Shown here: positions 52,789 through 62,500 of the stretch, piece by piece | Numbering within the stretch: the stretch's first letter is position 1 | How the letters are laid out: every line of letters starts with the position of its first letter | From: Candidatus Segatella violae | GTDB lineage: Bacteria; Bacteroidota; Bacteroidia; Bacteroidales; Bacteroidaceae | DNA: 64,000 bases | Direction: 5' to 3' | Assembly: GCA_002440225.1 (NCBI GenBank) | Contig: DJSH01000029.1 | Coordinates: forward strand, 21,404-85,403 | Notes under the pieces: model-generated | What the model saw: the letters and a program-made list of their open reading frames with translations, nothing else | The model's database searches: none | What the model was told of the DNA's origin: nothing | Position numbers and translations under genes: made by a program

Positions 52789-54186
52789 TTATTTCTCCAT
52801 AAATTTCTCCATGCGCTCATATCTCCGACGATAGAACAAAGCCGCGACCTTGCCTATCACCCACTTATGCGAAGCGATGCTAGCCAGTGCGAGCACCACG
52901 CAAGTAACGCACCACACCATCTCACCCCAGAAATAATAGATAGCAGCCAATATACCCAGTGGCAACAAGAATGCCACGGCATAGAGATTTATTTTCAAGT
53001 TGGCACCCTGCATGCTGAACAAAGAGCTATTGAATATCTCCAATCGAGAGGAGAAAAGGCAAGTAGGAAGGTTGAAAAGATTGATGAAGACTGCCAAACA
53101 ATATGCTCCTATTAGCACAGAAACGCCGATTTCATCGCTAATAAACAGGAAAGGAACTACCAAAAGAAGTGCTATTGCACTCACAATGGAATAGTAATAG
53201 AAACAATTCTGCAGCAATTGCTCTACCTTGATGGGCTTGGTCATCAAGCCTTGAAAGAAATTGGCTTCCACGCCAAAGGTCCATTGCGAAAGACATACGG
53301 ATGGAAGCAAAACTGCACCTATCACATATATAACATAGGTGGAAGAAAGCATGGCATTCGACGAGTCTTCGATCGGCATGAAAGCATACATATAAGAATC
53401 GAAGAGGAATATTGCCGTAATCAAGATTACCATATTGCGCACTCGCTTGGCTCTCATGGTACCTATATATTGCAAGCTGAACAAGCCTACATGGTTAAAG
53501 CCACGGAATTTAGAACTCTTATGGCCCTGCTCATTATATATTTTCAGATTGCAGAGATAAACCATCAAGCCCGCCAACACAGCCAAAGACAAGACGAACA
53601 GCCCTAGGTATGCCACCCAAACCGAGAAAAAGGATGCAAGCACCAAGTAGCCAACCAGCACAACAAGCATCCCTATCCACCCCAAGACCAACGGCCACTT
53701 GAGCATCCACTCGGTAGCCTTGCGAAAACATGTGACATAGATACCATCGACATAGGAAAACGCCAACAACAAGAAAAAACAAGCCACCACCTGAACGGGA
53801 GGCAACAAGAAGATGAATACAGGAAGCATGAGCAATGGAATCACATAATTCCAAAAACTCAAGAGATTTGTACTCAACAGGAAACGATTCCAAATACACT
53901 CTGGAACTGGGCGCGACTTGACATAGTCATCCATAGCGGTGATATCGCGCTTCATGACAAGCTTCAAGAAGATGTCGGGCAAAAGCATACCGACGACTAG
54001 CCCCGCACCCAACGTGCCAGGCAAATCCTCTTCAGTTAAGCTACCCCCATTTTCGGTAAAACTAATGAAGAAACTAGCGCCAAACACAACATACAGAAAG
54101 ATGATGTAGCCACCAACAATGGCATCACGCTTGCTGAAATTGCGACGCTGTTGCATCCACCACAACCTTAAAAGTAATCTTAGCAT
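52789..54186 (-). CDS. DUF5687 family ABC transporter permease
   Basis: A 465-residue membrane protein with about twelve hydrophobic segments (for example YIIFLYVVFGASFFISF and MLVVLVGYLVLASFFSVWVAYLGLFVLSLAVLAGLMVYL). The start MLRLLLRLWWMQQRRNFSKRDAIVGG agrees with the DUF5687 family, found in Bacteroidota beside an ABC ATPase, as here. By layout it is an ABC-2-like exporter subunit; the cargo is not known. Confidence 0.88.
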   Translation of the reverse strand: MLRLLLRLWWMQQRRNFSKRDAIVGGYIIFLYVVFGASFFISFTENGGSLTEEDLPGTLGAGLVVGMLLPDIFLKLVMKRDITAMDDYVKSRPVPECIWNRFLLSTNLLSFWNYVIPLLMLPVFIFLLPPVQVVACFFLLLAFSYVDGIYVTCFRKATEWMLKWPLVLGWIGMLVVLVGYLVLASFFSVWVAYLGLFVLSLAVLAGLMVYLCNLKIYNEQGHKSSKFRGFNHVGLFSLQYIGTMRAKRVRNMVILITAIFLFDSYMYAFMPIEDSSNAMLSSTYVIYVIGAVLLPSVCLSQWTFGVEANFFQGLMTKPIKVEQLLQNCFYYYSIVSAIALLLVVPFLFISDEIGVSVLIGAYCLAVFINLFNLPTCLFSSRLEIFNSSLFSMQGANLKINLYAVAFLLPLGILAAIYYFWGEMVWCVTCVVLALASIASHKWVIGKVAALFYRRRYERMEKFMEK

Positions 54187-54214
54187 AAGTTATTGTTCTT
54201 TTGGTTTTATGATG

Positions 54215-54222
54215 CAAAGATA
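54215..54222 (-). promoter_or_regulatory. -7 box of the ABC operon
   Basis: The minus strand reads TATCTTTG, fitting TAnnTTTG, 29 bp before the permease start. No -33 TTTG at the right distance. Confidence 0.55.
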
Positions 54223-54283
54223 CACAAAAATATAACAATTCCCCTTTAATATGACGGAAATAAACTAAAAATAACAAGAAACT

Positions 54284-54320
54284 AACAAAAAAGCAGCATT
54301 TCCTTCACGGAGATGCTGCC
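54284..54320 (-). terminator. Terminator of the xylan operon
   Basis: On the minus strand: stem GCAGCAT-TCC/GGA-ATGCTGC with a mismatch, then TTTTTTG. It lies about 85 bp after the GH43 stop, at the end of the four-gene operon. Confidence 0.85.
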
Positions 54321-54403
54321 TCTGTACTAAACTAACATTAACTAATGTATCAACTATTCATCAAAACTATTAAAACCTAAAGTCATAGAAAACACCCCAG
54401 CAC

Positions 54404-55369
54404 TTATTCATCGGTCTTTACTGGCAAGATGTTGCCCTCCTCATCATAAAAGAGAGGAGCGACCTTCAAGCTGCGAAGCCAAGTGGTGTCATTGGATGGG
54501 ACACAATCGTGATGGAAGAGATACCACTGTCCCTTGTACTCACAGATGCTGTGATGGGTGGTCCAACCAACAACAGGCTCTAAAATGACACCTTTGTAAG
54601 TGAAGGGACCATACGGATTGTCACCTACCGCATAGCAGAGAAGGTGTGTATCGCCAGTAGAGTAACTGAAATAGTACTTGCCCTGATACTTGTGCATCCA
54701 ACTAGCCTCGAAGAAGCGGTGTGGGTCATCTGCTGGCAACACCTTGCCTTCTTCATCCACGATGATGACAGGCTTAGGCATCTCGGCAAACTGTTGCACA
54801 TCATCAGTCATCATAGCTACACGTGAAGGCAATGGATTTTCCTTGCCCTCCGGGAGATACTCGTCCTTGAGTGCCTTGTTGTCCTTGTACCACTGGAGCT
54901 GCCCGCCCCAGATGCCACCGAAATAGCAGTAAATCTTACCATCATCATCCTTGAACACACAAGGGTCGATGCTATACGACTTGCGGATAGGGTCTGCGTT
55001 AGGAACGAACGGACCTTCTGGCTTATCAGCCATAGCTACACCGAGATGGAACACTCCATTGTAATCCTTTGCCGAGAAGATGAGATAATACTTACCATCT
55101 TTCTCCACTACATCGTTGTCCCACATCTGTTTCTCTGCCCATGGCACATCCTTGACATCGAGTATCACGCCGTGGTCGGTCACCTCACCTTCCATCACAT
55201 CGTCCATAGACAACACATGATAATCCTTCATTTGGAAGTGACCGCCATCATCGTCAAAACTTGCGCCACTATCCCAATCATGGGAAGGATAGACATACAA
55301 TCGACCGTTAAAAACATTGGCAGATGGGTCTGCCATATAATCTTTTGGGAACAAATATCTTGCTTTCAT
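54404..55369 (-). CDS. xynB: Glycoside hydrolase family 43 (beta-xylosidase type), cytoplasmic
   Basis: A 321-residue five-bladed propeller enzyme. The catalytic base is Asp14 in MADPSANVF, the pKa-tuning Asp is D135 in YSIDPCVFKDDDG, and the acid is Glu221 in FFEASWMHKYQGKYYFSYS. No signal peptide is seen, so it should split imported xylo-oligosaccharides into xylose in the cytoplasm. It is the last gene of the operon, after the GH10 xylanase. The symbol follows the Prevotella bryantii xyn cluster as I recall it, in which a GH43 gene neighbours xynA; arabinofuranosidase side activity is possible. Confidence 0.9.
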   Translation of the reverse strand: MKARYLFPKDYMADPSANVFNGRLYVYPSHDWDSGASFDDDGGHFQMKDYHVLSMDDVMEGEVTDHGVILDVKDVPWAEKQMWDNDVVEKDGKYYLIFSAKDYNGVFHLGVAMADKPEGPFVPNADPIRKSYSIDPCVFKDDDGKIYCYFGGIWGGQLQWYKDNKALKDEYLPEGKENPLPSRVAMMTDDVQQFAEMPKPVIIVDEEGKVLPADDPHRFFEASWMHKYQGKYYFSYSTGDTHLLCYAVGDNPYGPFTYKGVILEPVVGWTTHHSICEYKGQWYLFHHDCVPSNDTTWLRSLKVAPLFYDEEGNILPVKTDE

Positions 55370-55459
55370 CGTTACTTTATATTAAGTTATACTTTTGGGC
55401 TCTTACTTTCTCTTCCACCGTCGAGATTCAATTCAGCCATTTCTTTCATTCAATTCATT

Positions 55460-56584
55460 TTATTCAAAGAGTTTCTCTATATCCTTCACTACAGGTTTCG
55501 GCTGATTGTCACGGTCGAAGAGCAAAGGATAGTTGGTTCTGCCTGGCACTGGCCATCCATTCAACCAAGAGTGACCATCGTTGACTCCCCAGAAGGTGAC
55601 ACGGCTGATGACATCTTTGTGACGCTCCACAATCTTGAAGAGGTCAAGATAGCGTTGGTTAAAGAGCTTTTGCGCTTTCTTGTCGAGTCCCTTCACATAC
55701 GGATTGAATTTCTTCTGGAGTTCAAACTTTTGGCTAATCTCGGCTCCACCGAATCCCTGAGGATTAGGAAGCATGTTCATATCCAGCTCGGTGAGCATCA
55801 CCTTCACGCCCTCGTTGGCAAACGCCTCAATACTCTTTTCATATTCGGTATAATCAGGATAATCATACCCATTGTGGCTCTGCATTCCAATAGCATCAAT
55901 GCGAAGTCCCTTCGCCTTCAAGTTGCGGATAATCTTACAATAAGTCTCACGCTTACCTGGCTTCGACATGGAATAGTCATTGAGATAGAGTTCTACGTTG
56001 GGGTCAGCCTCATGGGCAAATTGGAAAGCGAGTTCGATATACTCAGGACCAATTATCTTATAATAAGGTGATTGGCGATAGCTGCCATCATCCTCGATTG
56101 CCTCGTTGACCACATCCCAGCCTTTCACCTTTCCCTTATAATGAGTCACCACGGTCATGATATGGTTATACATTCGCCCAATCAGCGTTTCTCGGCTCAC
56201 CGTCTTGCCATTGGCATCAGTAAACATCCACTTAGGAGGCTGAGAGTGCCATACCAGGCAATGTCCTATCAAGGTCTTGCCATTTTTCTGAGCCCAATCA
56301 GCCAATTGGTCTCCATCGGCAAAATCGAAGCGGTTAACCTCTGGGTGATTCTTCTCGCCCTTCATACAATTCTCTGCAACCACTTGATTGAATTGCTTTT
56401 TCACCAACGTCTCCGCCTGAGGGTCATGTCCCGCAGGTAAGTCTGTATTGACGGCAGCACCTACCAAGAAGTACTTACCCATCACATCTTTCAAGGCAGG
56501 ATACAGGGCTGGTGCTACAGCTTTCTGAGCGAAAGTCGAGCCAGTGAGCAATAAGCCCACAACCAAAGTCATTATTTTTTTCAT
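55460..56584 (-). CDS. xynA: Glycoside hydrolase family 10 endo-1,4-beta-xylanase
   Basis: A 374-residue exported xylanase. The signal peptide is residues 1-19 (TGSTFAQ). The TIM-barrel has the substrate strand GHCLVWHSQPPKWM, the acid/base Glu161 in WDVVNEAIED and the nucleophile Glu266 in VMLTELDMNM, and ends in FWGVNDGHSWL. No binding module or lipobox is present, so it is probably periplasmic. It cuts xylan oligomers to shorter ones for the symporter encoded just upstream in the operon. A 90-bp gap separates it from GH43 downstream. Confidence 0.96.
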   Translation of the reverse strand: MKKIMTLVVGLLLTGSTFAQKAVAPALYPALKDVMGKYFLVGAAVNTDLPAGHDPQAETLVKKQFNQVVAENCMKGEKNHPEVNRFDFADGDQLADWAQKNGKTLIGHCLVWHSQPPKWMFTDANGKTVSRETLIGRMYNHIMTVVTHYKGKVKGWDVVNEAIEDDGSYRQSPYYKIIGPEYIELAFQFAHEADPNVELYLNDYSMSKPGKRETYCKIIRNLKAKGLRIDAIGMQSHNGYDYPDYTEYEKSIEAFANEGVKVMLTELDMNMLPNPQGFGGAEISQKFELQKKFNPYVKGLDKKAQKLFNQRYLDLFKIVERHKDVISRVTFWGVNDGHSWLNGWPVPGRTNYPLLFDRDNQPKPVVKDIEKLFE

Positions 56585-56622
56585 TTGCTTGTCTGTTTTA
56601 TCTATTGTTGTTTTCTATACGC

Positions 56623-58056
56623 CTATGCTTCAGCATGATGGCGCGCCTCAATCTTCTTATTGATGTCATCGATAACCTCATCGGTTAGCTCATATTTAGA
56701 AATGATGAACATAGCCAGGAGAAGCAAGAGAGCAGGAATAATACAAACCAACCAACGAATGCCTTCCTGTGCGAGAGCACTCTGCTGTTCCAAATCATTC
56801 ATGAAATAAGCACCGGCAGCATTGCCTACCGACATCATGGCAAAGGCTGTAATGAAGAAGAGAGCAACGATGCGAAGAGGACGATTGTGGAAGAATTCAG
56901 TCCAAAGGTCACTAACCTTCACATTCTTGGTCTCGCTTTCAGCCATCACCACACGTTCCTTGGTTTGAGTGAAACAGAACACCAAGAGGGCAAAACCCAC
57001 GAGCGCATAAATGAGCATGGCAACAAACCAAGCGTTACTATCAGTAGGGAGAGAATTACTCTCTTGAGCAGCAGCTGCTTGATAACCAGTCCAAGCGAGC
57101 ACAGCACCAGGAACCACGCCACCGAGAGCCATACCTGCCTTATAGAATATACCGGTCAAAGCGTTCACTATACCGGCGATTCGCTTCCCGCTGGTATATT
57201 CGGCGTAGGAGATAACCTCTGGAATCAAAGCCCACATATATCCGGTTGCCACGATAACGCCAGTCGACTTGATGAACTGAGCGATGTAAACAAGGGTGAT
57301 ATTATCCTTCACCGGTCCCATCTTGCTGATGAAATAGAGCATCATCATACCGATGATGGCCACAGTGAGGAATATATAGAACATGTTCTTCTTTCCCACC
57401 TTCTTTTTGATGGCAGGCACCAAAGGCATAAAGATGAACGACGGCAAAGAACCCAAGCCCATGAAAAGAGCCATCTCAGTAGGAAGATCCTTGGCTGCGG
57501 CAAGAATAGCCACCAAGATAGGCACTCCTGCCGAGACACAGAGACCACCTACATTCGCCATAAACATACGGACACTTGTAAGAATGGTGATTTCATCGGT
57601 ATCACGAGTCAATGAAGAGTTCAATGCTCCGTAAGGCACATTAATTAATGTATAGAGCATGGAAAGTCCCACATAGGTGACGTATGCATAAATCAACTTG
57701 ATGGTGTCCGTCTGCCCTTCCATACCATTCCAGAAACAAAGGATGGCAAGGACTGTAAGTGGCAAACCTGCCAAAATGAGATAAGAACGATACTTACCCC
57801 AACGAGGATTGTGTTTGTCTACGTAGGTACCAACAAGTGGGTCCCATAATACATCCACCAAACGCACCACCAAGAACATGGTGGCTGCGACACCAGGGTT
57901 GAGTCCGTAGATGTCGGTGTAGAAGAACAACAAATACATGCAAATAGTTTGGTAGATAAGGTTCTGTGCCAAATCACCCGAACCAAAGCCAATGCGTTGT
58001 AGCCAACTCAGTTTATAGAATCCCTTGGATTCCTGAGATACAGATGTCTGTTCCAT
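56623..58056 (-). CDS. xynD: GPH-family sugar:cation symporter
   Basis: A 477-residue inner-membrane transporter of the glycoside-pentoside-hexuronide family (MFS fold, about twelve helices). Family blocks are RIGFGSGDLAQNLIYQTICMYLLFFYTDIYG, FLVVRLVDVLWDPLVGTYVDKHNPRWGKYRSYL, NVPYGALNSSLTRDTDEIT and ISYAEYTSGKRIAGIVNAL. Its place in the operon makes xylo-oligosaccharides the likely cargo. The symbol follows the transporter gene of the P. bryantii xylan cluster as I recall it. Confidence 0.92.
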   Translation of the reverse strand: MEQTSVSQESKGFYKLSWLQRIGFGSGDLAQNLIYQTICMYLLFFYTDIYGLNPGVAATMFLVVRLVDVLWDPLVGTYVDKHNPRWGKYRSYLILAGLPLTVLAILCFWNGMEGQTDTIKLIYAYVTYVGLSMLYTLINVPYGALNSSLTRDTDEITILTSVRMFMANVGGLCVSAGVPILVAILAAAKDLPTEMALFMGLGSLPSFIFMPLVPAIKKKVGKKNMFYIFLTVAIIGMMMLYFISKMGPVKDNITLVYIAQFIKSTGVIVATGYMWALIPEVISYAEYTSGKRIAGIVNALTGIFYKAGMALGGVVPGAVLAWTGYQAAAAQESNSLPTDSNAWFVAMLIYALVGFALLVFCFTQTKERVVMAESETKNVKVSDLWTEFFHNRPLRIVALFFITAFAMMSVGNAAGAYFMNDLEQQSALAQEGIRWLVCIIPALLLLLAMFIISKYELTDEVIDDINKKIEARHHAEA

Positions 58057-58071
58057 ATTATTTTGTTTTTA

Positions 58072-59280
58072 TTATTTCTCTTTAAGTTTCTCTGCGGCGT
58101 ATTTGCCCATCGCCTCGTATCCCTTGGGATTGAGGTGAAGCCAATCGTCGGAATATTCTGCTTTCAAACGTTGTGGGTCTTTCGGATCACGTACCAACTC
58201 ATCAAAATCGATGATTTCATCGAAGTTATTGCTAGTCCTTATCCATTCGTTTACCGTTTGTCGGATTGCCTCATGCCAGTAAGAATACCAGCCATTACCC
58301 TTGGTGGGTGTGATGGTAGCTCCATATACCTTGATACCCCTTTCCTTGGCTTTACCGATGAGCACCTTATAGCATGCTATCAAGGTGTCAGCCACATGCT
58401 CATAGTTCTTCTTGGAGCATCCGATGTCATTTGTGCCCTCAAAGATAATGAGTTTATCGACACCAGCCTGCCCTAGTATGTCTCGGTCAAATCGTTTCAT
58501 GGCAGGCTCGCTCAATCCACCCTCCACGACACAGTTTCCTCCAATTCCCAGATTGAGCACTCCGTATGGTCTTTCGGCATTGAGCTCATCCGAAAGGAAA
58601 TCTGTCCAACGATTCTGCATGTTGGTTGTACTGCCTCGCCCATCGGTGATAGAGTTGCCAAGGACAGCGACAACAGGCGTAGATTTGTCGGTCATCACAT
58701 CAAGGGCTGAGAGATTATACCAGTGGTCAACCTTCTCTCCATCGTCAAACGACTTATCCATAGGTCTCGCCGTGCGATGCAAACCATTGACTATATAAGA
58801 AGTAGTACGAGAACCACGATGAGAAGTCGCATGTTCTGGTGTTTGCTTGCCATAATCTATGGTGATTGTGAGGCACTGCCCTGCCTTCAGATGATACTTA
58901 GCGACATCAGAGTAAAGAGACTTTCCCGGACCTATTGATACATTTTTTCGCCCATTAAAAGTAAGATATTTCACGGTTTTGCCTTTTACGAACCAGTTGC
59001 AGTCGTCATCAGTATCAGCAAGGTACACAGACTTGATCTCTACAGGTTCCTTGCTCTGCTCATTGCTAAGTTTCAGCCTGAGTACATTGCCCCCGAAAGA
59101 AACGTGTACGATTTGTCGGCACGAGCGGTTGCTCAAGCTTTCCTTAGGCATATCCCCCTGCCCCGTATACTCCACGGCAGTAGCCCATGTACCTTTCCAT
59201 ACCTTTTGGGCTGATGAAAGCTGAATATTTCCAGCCAACATCAAAGCCAACGAGATGAATGTTATTGCTTTTCTTGTCAT
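58072..59280 (-). CDS. Exported SGNH/GDSL hydrolase, probable xylan acetyl esterase
   Basis: A 402-residue protein with a signal peptide (1-24). The N-terminal beta domain (about 25-170) is followed by an SGNH hydrolase domain. Block I is AVLGNSITDGRG with the catalytic Ser, block II the Gly in LNLGIGGNCVV, block III the Asn in IIFEGTNDIGCS, and block V DWLHLNPKGYEAMG with the Asp-His pair. First gene of the xylan operon, so acetyl removal from xylan is the likely job. In the P. bryantii xylan cluster an esterase gene of this sort lies beside the symporter. Confidence 0.88.
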   Translation of the reverse strand: MTRKAITFISLALMLAGNIQLSSAQKVWKGTWATAVEYTGQGDMPKESLSNRSCRQIVHVSFGGNVLRLKLSNEQSKEPVEIKSVYLADTDDDCNWFVKGKTVKYLTFNGRKNVSIGPGKSLYSDVAKYHLKAGQCLTITIDYGKQTPEHATSHRGSRTTSYIVNGLHRTARPMDKSFDDGEKVDHWYNLSALDVMTDKSTPVVAVLGNSITDGRGSTTNMQNRWTDFLSDELNAERPYGVLNLGIGGNCVVEGGLSEPAMKRFDRDILGQAGVDKLIIFEGTNDIGCSKKNYEHVADTLIACYKVLIGKAKERGIKVYGATITPTKGNGWYSYWHEAIRQTVNEWIRTSNNFDEIIDFDELVRDPKDPQRLKAEYSDDWLHLNPKGYEAMGKYAAEKLKEK

Positions 59281-59324
59281 TGTTATTCTACCTTGTCTTT
59301 AGTTACTTGCTTTGTTCAACGATG

Positions 59325-59332
59325 CAAAAATA
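59325..59332 (-). promoter_or_regulatory. -7 box of the xylan operon
   Basis: The minus strand reads TATTTTTG, fitting TAnnTTTG, 45 bp before the esterase start. No -33 TTTG is seen, in keeping with a promoter that needs the divergent regulator. A small dyad ATGG-TTG-CCAT lies upstream at 59362-59372. Confidence 0.55.
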
Positions 59333-59456
59333 CGAAAAACAGCTGAATAACGGGTTTAATAATGGTTGCCATAACATTTCTATTTGTCTCATAGCACGAA
59401 ATAAGGCGAAAAAGATAAAGAAACGAAAGTCTACGAAACATATTATGGCGTTTTTA

Positions 59457-59488
59457 TTTGTTTCTTTCAGACTTTTTTGCTACCTTTG
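59457..59488 (+). promoter_or_regulatory. Promoter of the hybrid regulator gene
   Basis: TTTG at 59457-59460, a 20-bp spacer and TACCTTTG at 59481-59488, 52 bp before the ATG. Unlike the promoters of its likely targets it is close to consensus, so the regulator is probably made constitutively. Confidence 0.82.
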
Positions 59489-59539
59489 CAGCCATATAAC
59501 CTAGTAAATAAAGAAACATATAGAAACGAACTATTGAAT

Positions 59540-62500
59540 ATGAGAAATACGAAACAATGTCTTTCAGTAATTGTCGCTATATTCCTGTCGCTCATGTTGT
59601 GGGCAGACAGCGGCGATCTTTTTACTTCGGGCAAGCTATCAAGCTCGCTCATCAACTGTATTGTGCAAGACAAGTACGGCTACATCTGGGTTGGCACAGA
59701 ATATGGCCTCAACAAGTTTGACGGCTATCGTTTCACCAATTACCTGCACGATGAGAAAGACTCTACTTCCATCACCGACAACATCATCTCTGGGTTTCTG
59801 GTCGACAAGAAGGGAAACCTTTGGATAGGTTGCGCCAAGGGATTGATGCGCTACAACTATGAAACCAACAATTTTACTCGTTTAAAGTTCCCTGATGGTA
59901 GAAAGCCTCGCATTTACTCGATGGTAGAAAGCCATCGCGGCGACATTCTATTGGGTACAGCCGGTTTCGGTCTATATTCTGTAAGAAACGGGAACGTAGA
60001 AAAGGCGCCCGACGACAAGTTCACGATCACCCGTGAGCGACAGTATGCCGAACGCGACTCCGACTTATTCTTCACCCACATCTACGAAGACCAGCACCAC
60101 TATCTATGGCAAAGCAGCCACCTATCTACCTTTACCCGATTCATCGAGCAAAAAGGCAAGGTGTATCGCAAGAAATTCAAGTCGCCATACGGTGCGCCCG
60201 TAGCCTTCATCCAACATCGTCCACAAGCGATGCTCATCGTGTGCATGTATGGCATCATCTACTACGACTACCAGACTGGGCGCATAGCCGATGCTGGTTA
60301 CAACTTTGGAGCATATAGCAACAACGTGACCATCAACAATGCCACCTTCGACCACGAGGGCAATCTCTACATAAGCACCTCTGAGCATGGAGCCTTGGTT
60401 ATCAAGAAGGGAACCAACCGTGTGGAGCAATTGGAAAACAGCAACAGTAATTTCAACCTTGCCACCGCATTTGTTAATGACATCATCGAAGACAAGGACA
60501 ACAATCTTTGGATAGGTTGCTACAAGAAGGGGCTCTATCTGCTCAATCAGCGACAGCAGGCTTTCAACTCATGGAATTTCTCTGCCCAGAACTACGTCAT
60601 AGGCAGTAGTGTATCATCCATCGCATCGGGCGAAAAGGGCGAGACTTGGTGCACTGTCCAAAACAGTGGTGTCTATTGCTTTGACCCTTCCGGCAAGATT
60701 ATAGCACATCCAGCTTCACCTGCTGGCACTTGCATCATCTACAAAGACCACAGTGGCGACTACTGGATAAGCAATGGTAGCGCACTCTATAAATACGACC
60801 CAAACACAGGTGCTTACCTGCAAAAGCTAAGTTTTACAAGTGCTGGCATCTACTGCATGACAGACGACGCCCAGGGCAACCTCTACATTTCGGTATACAG
60901 CAAAGGACTATATATATATAATGTGAAGAGTGGCAAAGTGAAGATTCTCAACATGCGCCAAAGGAGCAGTCGAGGTTACCTCTGCAACGACTGGGTACGC
61001 AGTATGGCTCTCGACCACACAGGACATCTTTGGATAGGAACTTCAAATGGCGTGTCCTGCCTTAACACCCAGACATATAGCTTCAACGACTTGGGTGGAA
61101 ACATCATTTTGAAAGACAAACAAGCCAACAGCATCTGCGAAGCCGATAATGACAGAATCGTCATCGGTACAGAAGAAGGACTATATCTATTCGACCGCAA
61201 CACGAAAAAAGTATCTGTTTTTCCTCACTCCGAGGCATTGAAGGGCAAACAAGTATGTAGCATTGTAAAAGACCGCCAAGGTGACCTATGGATAAGCACC
61301 ACGATGGGTATTTGGCAATATGAGCGCAAGAACAAGCAATTCATTGGACACATCAACGGCAACGGACTTACCACACGCGAGTATGTATTGGGATCTGTCA
61401 TGCATACTACCAACGATCTCATTGGGTTCGGAACTAGCGATGGAATCACTGTTTTTTACCCAGAAGTGGTTAAAGCGAACAAGATGGAACTTGGCAACGT
61501 ACACCTTACCAACTTCATCATAGACGGCAAGTCTATCAACTGTTTCTCCGACCATTTCTCCATACCATATTCACAGAACTCGTTCACGCTGGAATTTTCG
61601 CTGCTCAACTATAAGAACACCGACAACATCAGCTTCCAATACCGTATCAATGAAGGTAACTGGAACAGCACGAGCGAAGGAGCCAACGCCGTATCATTCA
61701 ACAAGCTGAAACCAGGAAAGTATACGCTTGAAGTGAGAGCAACCAGCAATGGCAATTGCTCGAAGCAGTCTACTATCATCACCATCGACGTGAACGACCC
61801 ATGGTATGCATCCATTTGGGCATACATCATATACACCCTTGCCGCCGCAGGGCTCGTCATCTATGTGATATATAGCTACGAACGGCGTAGGAAAGCCGAC
61901 CTGGAGGAAACCAAGATGCAGTTCCTCATCAATGCCACCCACGACATTCGCTCTCCACTTACCCTCATCATGGGACCACTTAACAAGCTGAAGAGCAAAA
62001 TAACCGACCCAGAGAGCCAGCGAGACATCAAGACTATCGATCGGAACGCCCAGCGTCTGTTACTCCTTGTAAATCAGATACTCGACGAACGAAAGATAGA
62101 CAAGAACCAGATGCATCTGCACTGTCAGAAGACCGACCTTAAGGAGTTCTTGCGGGGCATTGTGTCGCTATACGACTTCAATGCCAAGGAACGCGACATC
62201 AGCCTCAGCCTGAAAGAAGACTCCAGCATGGAGGGAGCTCCAGCATTGAAGGTATGGATAGATCGCATCAATTTTGACAAGGTAATCAGCAACCTGCTAT
62301 CCAATGCCATGAAATATACTTTCGACGGCGGCAACATCACCGTCATCATGGGCAAGGACGAGCAAGAAGCCATCATCAAGGTGACGGACACAGGAATCGG
62401 GCTGAAGGAAGAGAAGACAGAAAAGCTTTTCGAACGATTCTACCAAGGTGCCAATGGCAGTGACCTTCACATCGAGGGTACAGGCATCGGACTAAACCTT

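Noticed and set aside
59362..59372. ATGG-TTG-CCAT dyad as the common operator for the xylan regulator
   Set aside because: It does not match the dyad at the GH67 promoter and is short enough to arise by chance.
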